Below, one piece after another: positions 6,483-11,205 of a DNA stretch of 11,205 nucleotides. Source of the DNA: DATFYM01 sp035315065 (GTDB taxonomy: Bacteria; Acidobacteriota; Terriglobia; UBA7540); assembly GCA_035315065.1 (NCBI GenBank), contig DATFYM010000149.1:1-11205 (forward strand). The letters run 5' to 3'. Positions within the stretch are counted from its first letter, which is position 1; each line of letters starts with the position of its first letter. Under the pieces are notes generated by a model that had not been told where the DNA came from, made no database searches, and saw only the letters and a list, made by a program, of their open reading frames with translations. Both the position numbers and the translations under genes were made by a program.

Positions 6483-7145
6483 TTGCGCCATTTTGAAGCA
6501 GAGTTGGAAGAACTAAAAAAACGGCTGCTGGAGATGAGCGGGTTGGTGGAGTCTGCCATTTACCGCAGCATCCTGGCCCTAGTGAAGAAAGACCCCGAGC
6601 AGACCAGCCTCGTGCTGCAGAGCGAGGGGCGCATCAACCAGATGCAGATCGAGATCGACGACCTCGCTACCGGCCTGCTCGCCCTGCAACAGCCGATGGC
6701 CAAGGACCTGCGCTTCATCACCTCCGCCATCAAGATCAACAACGATCTCGAGCGCATGGGCGACCATGCCTGTAAGCTCGCCGAGCGCGCCCTCTCGCTG
6801 ATGAACGAGCAGCCCATCCGGCCTCTCATCGACATCCCTCAAATGGCGCGGCTCGCCGAATCGATGGTTCGCAAGAGCCTGGATTCGTTCGTCAAGCTGG
6901 ACGCGGAGATGGCGCGGAGCGTCCTCGTGTCCGACGACGCCGTGGACGAGATGCGCGACGCCATCTACGACGAACTCGTCACCTACATGGAACAGGAACC
7001 CTCAACCATCCGTGTGTGCCTCGACCTGATGTTTGTGGCCCGCTACCTCGAGCGCATCGCCGATCACGCCACCAATATCGCCGAAGACGTTGTCTTCCTG
7101 GTGGAAGGCGTGGATGTTCGCCACCACGCCGAGGTTCGCAAGTGA
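6483..7145 (+). CDS. phoU: phosphate signalling / transport regulator PhoU
   Basis: PhoU is a cytoplasmic helical protein that dampens Pho signalling when phosphate is plentiful and restrains the Pst transporter. The product of 220 residues is the normal PhoU length. It shows the duplicated three-helix layout with two metal-cluster motifs of the form ExxxD: DLERMGDHA (88-96) and YLERIADHATNIAED (188-202). The start is TTG at 6483. The translation from there (RHFEAELEELKKRLLEM) matches the usual PhoU N terminus, and GAGAGG (6471-6476) is six bases upstream, which decides for TTG. It lies 132 bases after pstB, separated by an inverted repeat, so it may be expressed at a different level from the transporter genes. 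Confidence 0.95.
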   Translation: MRHFEAELEELKKRLLEMSGLVESAIYRSILALVKKDPEQTSLVLQSEGRINQMQIEIDDLATGLLALQQPMAKDLRFITSAIKINNDLERMGDHACKLAERALSLMNEQPIRPLIDIPQMARLAESMVRKSLDSFVKLDAEMARSVLVSDDAVDEMRDAIYDELVTYMEQEPSTIRVCLDLMFVARYLERIADHATNIAEDVVFLVEGVDVRHHAEVRK

Positions 7146-7171
7146 GACCCGCCTAGAGATTAAGTCAGCAC

Positions 7172-7195
7172 GCCATTAGGCCATTGCGCCATTGA
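7172..7195. repeat. GCCATT tandem repeat after phoU
   Basis: Three 8-bp units, GCCATTAG, GCCATTGC and GCCATTGA, follow phoU by 26 bases. No terminator stem is seen here. The rest of the gap to 7409 holds nothing I can assign with confidence. Confidence 0.5.
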
Positions 7196-7409
7196 AGAAG
7201 AAGTAGCTTGTTCTTTCCTCTCTTTCAATGACTCAATTCTTGCGTCCAAACCTTTGTCGGAAGCGTGCATCCAAGAAACAAGCCCATCGATCCGGCGGCT
7301 GGGCGACTTGACTGAGCCCGAGGTTTGATGATCCAATGGAGGCTCGTGTAAGTTAGTCTTTTCTCCAAGCGCCTCAGGTGAGGCGGATGGAATCTTAAGG
7401 GAGTTGGCA

Positions 7410-8114
7410 ATGAAACGACAGCGTTGGCTTTTACTCTTCTTATGCTTGGTGGTCGGGTTCATGTCTGCGCTCGCCCACGCCCAGGACGAACCGGCGGCGG
7501 CGACGACGGACGACAACGAGTCTGTTGTGCCGGAAGGGACCGAGTTCAAGCTCCAACTTCACACGACCATCAATTCCAAGTCCTCGAAACCCGGCGATCG
7601 CGTCCTGACCACCTTGCTCGATCCGGTCGCGGTCGAGGACCAGGACGTGCTGCCTAAGGGCCTGCGCATCGATGGACACGTCGGCGAAGTCAAGGAGGCT
7701 GGCCGTCGAGGCAAGGGAGGGTACCTGACCATCGTTTTTGACACCGTCGAGTTACCCAACGGCGAGAAGCTCGCGATTCTCGGCTCCCTGACTGAAGTCT
7801 TCTCTAACGCTGGCGGAGGCACCCCTGACGTTGGGCCCGAGGGCGAGTTGAAAGGACACGGGGCATCCACCAAAGAGCGAGTCGCGCTCGTCGCCGTTCC
7901 CGCCGCCGTCGGCGCCGCCGCTGGCGTGGGACCCGGAATCGCGCTCGCCGCCGGGGGCATCGCTGCAGCCTATATTCTCCCGCGAGGAAGGCAGGCCGCG
8001 CTTGAGGCCGGGTCGCTGATCGGCATGCGCCTCGACCGCGACGTCACCGTGGCTCTTGCCGCCACTACCCCTAAACCAGAGAGTCAGGCGCCTCCCAAAA
8101 CGCCCCAACCGTAG
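7410..8114 (+). CDS. secreted protein, VirB10/TrbI-like pattern with glycine-rich segment
   Basis: No experimentally known homologue comes to mind. The 234-residue product has a clear Sec signal peptide ending in AHA before QD (cleavage after residue 24), so it acts outside the cytoplasm. Residues 41-130 follow the order seen in VirB10/TrbI-type beta domains: PEGTEFKLQL, a Ser-Lys-Pro-Gly-Asp turn (59-63), DPV, then LPKG (81-84) with a Gly, and PNGEKL (116-121). Residues 160-187 are a Gly/Ala-rich stretch of glycine-zipper type, likely membrane-associated. The end, AGSLIGMRLDRDVTV (200-214), looks like a final strand of the same kind of fold, and a Pro-rich tail follows. Start ATG 7410 is chosen because AAGGGAG (7397-7403) is six bases upstream; a TTG at 7404 is less likely. 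The gene stands alone, convergent with the deacetylase. Function is unknown; an envelope role is inferred. Confidence 0.8.
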   Translation: MKRQRWLLLFLCLVVGFMSALAHAQDEPAAATTDDNESVVPEGTEFKLQLHTTINSKSSKPGDRVLTTLLDPVAVEDQDVLPKGLRIDGHVGEVKEAGRRGKGGYLTIVFDTVELPNGEKLAILGSLTEVFSNAGGGTPDVGPEGELKGHGASTKERVALVAVPAAVGAAAGVGPGIALAAGGIAAAYILPRGRQAALEAGSLIGMRLDRDVTVALAATTPKPESQAPPKTPQP

Positions 8115-8116
8115 AG

Positions 8117-8213
8117 ATTGAGTGATCGGGTCATTACGCGATTGGGTTTGAAGACTAAGAACAGCGGAACTTTCTTCAAATCACACAATCACCCGATCTC
8201 CCGATCACTCAAT
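8117..8213. repeat. long imperfect inverted repeat between convergent genes
   Basis: ATTGAGTGATCGGG (8117-8130) pairs perfectly with CCCGATCACTCAAT (8200-8213), and TTTGAAGA (8147-8154) pairs with TCTTCAAA (8173-8180). The segments between them are partly complementary. The element starts three bases after one stop codon and its right end includes the stop codon of the opposing gene (8209-8211). It may serve as a two-way transcription end. Its GATCGGG/GATTGGG words look like a dispersed repeat. Confidence 0.7.
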
Positions 8214-9459
8214 GTATTCGGGGCGGCAACATCCTTGCCACTTCGGGGAGCCGCACCAACTCGGAGGGCGGCACCAGTTCCACATCGCTCCGCTCAAGCT
8301 CCGGGAGGAACTTAGCAAGGGCTTCGATGGTAGTCGGATGCGGGTGGCCGATCGCGAGAGCCGCTCCCCGTTGTTCGATGATGCGGCGAAAGGCCTCGAG
8401 TTGCCGGAGAGAGTAGGCCGTGTCTTCTTTGTCGTCCAGGAACACGGAACGAAAGAACGTGGGGACGCCCTCCCCTCGGGCGGCGTCGTACGCCACAGTC
8501 GAGACCGTGGTGCGGCTGTCGATGAAGTAGAGGTGCCGGCTAGCGAGGGCGCTCATGACCTCCGCCATCAGGTGCGGATCGGCTGTCGCGCGCGAGCCCA
8601 TGTGGTTGTTGACGCCACGAACGTAGGGCACACTGGCGAGATCGCCCGCAATCGCGTCGGCTACTTCACGCCCTGGCATCCCCACCCGGATCGCGCCCTT
8701 TCCCAGCGCTACCAGCGAGCCCGGCTCCGCCTCCATCGGCAAGTGCAGCATCACCTCGCGGCCGACGCGGTGCGCCTCTTCGGCCACCGTCGCCGAGTGG
8801 GCAAGGTAGGGCAGCACCGAGAACGTCAGACCATAGGGCAAGCGAAGTAGCTCCTGGGCGGCAGTCATGTCGCCGCCCAGGTCGTCGATGACGATCGCTG
8901 CCCGATAGAGCCGCGGGACCTGACGCACCTGCCATCGACTCACGGCCTGGTGATTGTGGAGCACCTCGATCTGCTCGGCGGGCCCCGCGCCCTTCGTCAC
9001 CGCGTCCGACGAGCGCACATCCAATCCTTGCCGCTGGGCCTCCGCTTCGATTGCGGAGAGCACGGGGTGGTACGCGCCAGGCGTGGCCACCGCCTCGATC
9101 ACCTGCCGTGCGTGGCCTTGCTCGGACTCCGTGCCGGAAACACCTGAACTGTCGGCAATTCGGCCCTTCACCCAAACCTGGTCGCCGCCCGCCTGTTGAG
9201 CTGCCAGGATCAGCTTCCGCTCGAACTCACGAGCGTCGACCTCACGTCCTTCTCGCTCCGCCGTAACCGGGGCACCATGCTCCGCCGCAGGGGGATAGCG
9301 CGGGGCCTCCTCCTTGCCACCCTCGGTAAGTTCCCAAATGAGTATCGCTAATACGGAGCACAGCGCGAGTAAGAGCAGCGTGACCTTGCTGCCAGAGAGG
9401 GAAGGTCGGCGGCGAACGGCCCGCCGCCGAGGCCTGAGTCGCTTCGCGGGTCGGTGCAG
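8209..9459 (-). CDS. divergent polysaccharide deacetylase (YibQ/DUF610 type), membrane-anchored
   Basis: The family (PF04748) has a polysaccharide-deacetylase-like fold and is linked to peptidoglycan or envelope maintenance; its substrate is not settled. Numbered from CTG 9459 (416 aa): a very Arg-rich cytoplasmic start, a membrane helix at about 26-44, a linker, then the domain with AIVIDDLGGD (188-197), HLPME (239-243), GVNNHMGSRAT (282-292), FIDSRTT (312-318) and AIGHPHPTT (369-377). These are all core family motifs. Back to the stop codon at 9481-9483 the frame has no ATG or GTG, and no TTG, before the anchor. CTG 9459 has GGAGGAG (9470-9464) in good position and is my chosen start. A GTG at 9171 would remove the anchor and lacks support. 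It lies 21 bases downstream of the S41 gene on the same strand. The S41-deacetylase pairing is common, often with envC, which is not seen here. Confidence 0.88.
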   Translation of the reverse strand: MHRPAKRLRPRRRAVRRRPSLSGSKVTLLLLALCSVLAILIWELTEGGKEEAPRYPPAAEHGAPVTAEREGREVDAREFERKLILAAQQAGGDQVWVKGRIADSSGVSGTESEQGHARQVIEAVATPGAYHPVLSAIEAEAQRQGLDVRSSDAVTKGAGPAEQIEVLHNHQAVSRWQVRQVPRLYRAAIVIDDLGGDMTAAQELLRLPYGLTFSVLPYLAHSATVAEEAHRVGREVMLHLPMEAEPGSLVALGKGAIRVGMPGREVADAIAGDLASVPYVRGVNNHMGSRATADPHLMAEVMSALASRHLYFIDSRTTVSTVAYDAARGEGVPTFFRSVFLDDKEDTAYSLRQLEAFRRIIEQRGAALAIGHPHPTTIEALAKFLPELERSDVELVPPSELVRLPEVARMLPPRIH

Positions 9460-9480
9460 TACGCTCCTCCGGTGGGGTCC

Positions 9481-10770
9481 CTATGCCGCGCGGCGCTGGG
9501 GCCGCGGGAAGGAAGAAGACGCTGGGGCGGGAGAAATCACGGCGGTCGATTTGGCCGCGTGCTGCTTCAGGACTTCGAGCGCCTTCTGGAGTTGCAAGTC
9601 GTTCTTGCCTCCCAGTTGTTCCGGACTCTCGGCGCCGTTTTCTTCTTCGTCCGAGTCAGCGCTCGCCATCGTACCTTGGGGCGCCTGGATCACGTTGGGT
9701 GTGATGCCGTTATCCTGAATGGTCTTGCCGTCGGGGCCGTAGTACTTGGCCACGGAAAGCAACAGCGCGGAGCCATCGCCCACCGGAATCAGTTTCTGCA
9801 CCACGCCGTCGCCCCAACTGCGCGTCCCCACCACGTCGCCCCGCTTGTTGTTGAGCACCGCGCTCGCCACCAACTCCGCCGGGCCCGCCGTCGATTGGTT
9901 GATGAGGACGGCGAGCGGCGACTTCGACACTGCCGACGCCGCCTCGACCTCGACATCATGGCGCGGATATCGCTGGCCGGCCAGATAAGCCACCAAGCCC
10001 TTGTCAATAAAGAGGCCAGCCGTCTTGAAGGCTTCGTCAGGTTCGCCGCCGGCGCAATCGCGCAGGTCGAGCACGATCTTGCTGGCTCCCTGCGCCGTCA
10101 GTTCTTTCAACTTGGCCTCGATCTGCCCCGCCGCACCCTTACTAAAGTAGGATACCCGCAGGTAGCCGGTGCCGTCTTCCACCATCTTGGCGGTCACCGG
10201 CGGGTAGTCGGGCGTCTGGCGTGTCAGCGTCACTTTGTGGGGCTCGCTCCGGGCGCCACTCACCAGCGACAGGGTCACCGTGCTACCCACCGGCCCCGCC
10301 ATCATGCGATCGATCTGCACCACCGAAAGCTCGCGCGGCGCAATGTCGCTGATCTCATCCAGCAAATCCCCGGCCTTTACTTCTGCCTTGTCGGCCGGAC
10401 TTCCCGCCAGCACAGCGATCACCTCCGCGTATCCGCCGCGCTTGGAAACGAAGATGCCCACCTGGCCCGGCCCAGGGTCGGGATGCTGCTGATATTCCTG
10501 GTACTGCTGCGGGGTGAAATAAGTACTGTAAGGGTCGAGCGCCTCCAGCAGCCCGCGGATGGCGCCGTCAGTCACCTTCTTCATGTCGGGATCGGTGACG
10601 TAGTCGCTCTTGATGCGGTCCAGCACTTCGCTGTAGACGCCCAGGTCGCGGTACGCTTTGTCGTTGGTGTTGGTGGTGGACGCGCTCTTGCCGAGCAGTC
10701 CTCCGAACACGATGTAGAAGACCAGAATGCAGGAAACCGAAATTAATAGAAAACGGACCCGGTTACTCAT
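9481..10770 (-). CDS. S41 (CtpA/Prc-type) PDZ protein, probably catalytically inactive
   Basis: S41 C-terminal processing proteases are periplasmic enzymes with a PDZ domain and a Ser-Lys dyad. Numbered from ATG 10770 (429 aa), this protein has an N-terminal membrane anchor (about 4-27), the S41 lead-in motif LDPYSTYFT (78-86), a PDZ domain (about 101-184) and the S41 core (about 195-365, with GYLRVSYFS and KIVLDLRDCAGG). In active members the serine lies in GSASASE or GTASASE and the lysine in TFGKGxVQ. Here the aligned segments are STAGPAE, with Gly296 in place of Ser, and SWGDGVVQ, with Asp321 in place of Lys. The protein is therefore likely a non-proteolytic scaffold or sensor. The tail (365-429) is low-complexity, acidic then basic. 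The start is ATG 10770 or TTG 10776; AGGAGG (10789-10784) is seven bases before the TTG and 13 before the ATG. It forms an operon with the deacetylase. Confidence 0.92.
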   Translation of the reverse strand: MSNRVRFLLISVSCILVFYIVFGGLLGKSASTTNTNDKAYRDLGVYSEVLDRIKSDYVTDPDMKKVTDGAIRGLLEALDPYSTYFTPQQYQEYQQHPDPGPGQVGIFVSKRGGYAEVIAVLAGSPADKAEVKAGDLLDEISDIAPRELSVVQIDRMMAGPVGSTVTLSLVSGARSEPHKVTLTRQTPDYPPVTAKMVEDGTGYLRVSYFSKGAAGQIEAKLKELTAQGASKIVLDLRDCAGGEPDEAFKTAGLFIDKGLVAYLAGQRYPRHDVEVEAASAVSKSPLAVLINQSTAGPAELVASAVLNNKRGDVVGTRSWGDGVVQKLIPVGDGSALLLSVAKYYGPDGKTIQDNGITPNVIQAPQGTMASADSDEEENGAESPEQLGGKNDLQLQKALEVLKQHAAKSTAVISPAPASSSFPRPQRRAA

Positions 10771-10810
10771 GCGCAAACTCACTCCTCCTGAGGCGACCCG
10801 CCCCGTCTTT

Positions 10811-10836
10811 CGTCAGCGAGGACGCCGACGCTTCAT
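10811..10836 (-). promoter_or_regulatory. leader hairpin with tiny Arg-rich upstream ORF
   Basis: In the S41 leader on the minus strand, bases 10830-10811 can fold into an 8-bp stem (CGTCGGCG against CGCTGACG, one G-U pair) with a TCCT loop. The same stretch encodes an ATG-started seven-residue frame, MKRRRPR, from 10836 to its TGA at 10815-10813. No ribosome site is seen for it. Regulatory meaning is speculative. Confidence 0.3.
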
Positions 10837-10863
10837 GGCCGAACTGTTTTCACGGTCAATTCG

Positions 10864-10872
10864 AGTATAGCA
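10864..10872 (-). promoter_or_regulatory. extended -10 promoter for the S41-deacetylase operon
   Basis: On the minus strand TGCTATACT (10872-10864) matches the extended -10 form TGnTATAAT with one change. No good -35 box lies at 16-18 bases, which is tolerable for extended -10 promoters. It would give a leader of about 85-90 bases before ATG 10770. Confidence 0.5.
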
Positions 10873-10925
10873 CATCTGCGGACGACCGGAATTCAATCCA
10901 CAGATTTCGGTAGTGTCCTGGTTTC

Positions 10926-11046
10926 GGCCTGGGAGCGCGGGCATCCCCGCCCGCCCCTCCTCTACTTTCCGGCCGGACCCGTCCCACCCCGCGGCCTTAT
11001 TCGCGGTTGCGGGCAAGAGCGGGCGGGACGCCCGCGCTCCCAGGCC
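10926..11046. repeat. pair of inverted GC-rich REP-like palindromes
   Basis: The 29-base sequence at 10926-10954 begins GGCCTGGGAGCGCGGGC. It is the reverse complement of the 28-base sequence at 11019-11046 apart from one substitution and one inserted base. Each copy also contains its own small palindrome, GCGGGC...GCCCGC. Two self-complementary units in opposite orientation resemble REP or BIME elements. I know GGGAGCGCGGGC-type words as very abundant intergenic repeats in several phyla. The 64 bases between the copies show nothing else. Confidence 0.75.
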
Positions 11047-11105
11047 AAAATGCTCCCATCATCCCACCCAAGAATCGCGATTGAAGGAAGGCAGAAAAAG
11101 CAGAA

Positions 11106-11167
11106 CACCTTGTTGGCCGAAGTGTTATAAGGAGTTTGGGATTCCGAAACACGACACCAACAAGGTG
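11106..11167 (+). promoter_or_regulatory. ribosome-site-masking hairpin with internal promoter
   Basis: CACCTTGTTGG (11106-11116) and CCAACAAGGTG (11157-11167) are perfect 11-bp complements with a 40-base loop. GTGTT (11122-11126) and AACAC (11148-11152) can extend the fold. The right arm contains AAGGTG, the ribosome site of the ATG at 11175. Inside the loop, TGTTATAAG (11123-11131) fits an extended -10 box, which would start transcripts after the left arm. Confidence 0.5.
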
Positions 11168-11174
11168 AACTGCC

Positions 11175-11205
11175 ATGAACAAAGTACAACAAACTTTATT
11201 GCCGA
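11175..11205 (+). CDS. start of a truncated ORF, possibly a transposase
   Basis: Only the first ten codons are in the window (MNKVQQTLLP). The ATG follows AAGGTGA (11162-11168) by six bases. The N terminus is reminiscent of IS1380-like transposases, but ten residues cannot prove it. The upstream hairpin that would mask the ribosome site is a feature known from insertion sequences, and this supports the idea. The left end of such an element would lie somewhere in 11050-11106; I cannot define a terminal repeat without the right end. Confidence 0.35.
   Translation, partial: MNKVQQTLLP

Noticed and set aside
7160..7400. Minus-strand frame with a helical segment (RRIDGLVSWMHASDKGLDAR)
   Set aside because: The segment looks somewhat protein-like and may be a gene remnant. 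However, the frame ends inside the GCCATT repeat, runs head-on into the secreted-protein gene and has no clear start.
9454..10746. 430-codon plus-strand open frame opposite the S41 gene
   Set aside because: It is a shadow of the GC-rich S41 gene. Its translation is His/Arg-rich with no motifs, while the minus strand has a full S41 and PDZ pattern.
10926..11046. CRISPR-like repeat-spacer layout
   Set aside because: Only two copies exist and they are in opposite orientation. No cas genes are nearby.
10813..11192. Minus-strand frames reading WERGRPARS-type peptides
   Set aside because: These are translations of the REP-like palindrome, a common annotation artefact, not proteins.

Overview
The window looks like chromosomal DNA from a GC-rich, Gram-negative-type soil bacterium, most likely an Acidobacteriota. 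Three things suggest this: a gene for a protein with the ANRRNAQKSTGPRT motif, which I associate with that phylum; many short dispersed repeats in the gaps between genes; and a mix of periplasmic and membrane-anchored envelope proteins. The phylum is an inference, because no rRNA or marker gene is present.

Left part (1-2592). A repeat-studded gap leads to a consensus sigma70-type promoter whose predicted start point falls on the ATG of a STGPRT-motif gene (414-1231). An inverted repeat covers the -10 box and the start codon. The gene changes reading frame near position 880 and is probably broken. After it come a candidate terminator, a candidate decayed small membrane-protein gene on the minus strand, a 12-bp inverted repeat, and three diverged tandem copies of a ~150-bp unit (1892-2306).

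Centre (2487-7145). This is a complete high-affinity phosphate import operon, pstS-pstC-pstA-pstB-phoU, preceded by four 11-bp direct repeats that fit a Pho box. PstS captures phosphate in the periplasm, PstC and PstA form the channel, PstB powers it, and PhoU couples uptake to phosphate signalling. The first four genes are packed with gaps of 1, -1 and 8 bases. A 133-base gap with an inverted repeat separates phoU. No phoB/phoR-type genes are in view.

Right part (7410-10770). A secreted protein with a VirB10/TrbI-like pattern and a glycine-rich segment (plus strand) converges on a two-gene minus-strand unit: an S41/CtpA-type PDZ protein followed by a YibQ-type divergent polysaccharide deacetylase. 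This pair is a known neighbourhood associated with envelope or peptidoglycan turnover. The S41 protein has lost both the catalytic Ser and the catalytic Lys. The deacetylase has no ATG, GTG or TTG in frame before its membrane anchor and seems to start at CTG behind a strong ribosome site.

Right edge (10783-11205). A short leader with a tiny Arg-rich ORF belongs to the S41 gene. It is followed by a pair of inverted GC-rich REP-like palindromes, then the first 31 bases of a probable transposase gene whose ribosome site lies inside a hairpin.
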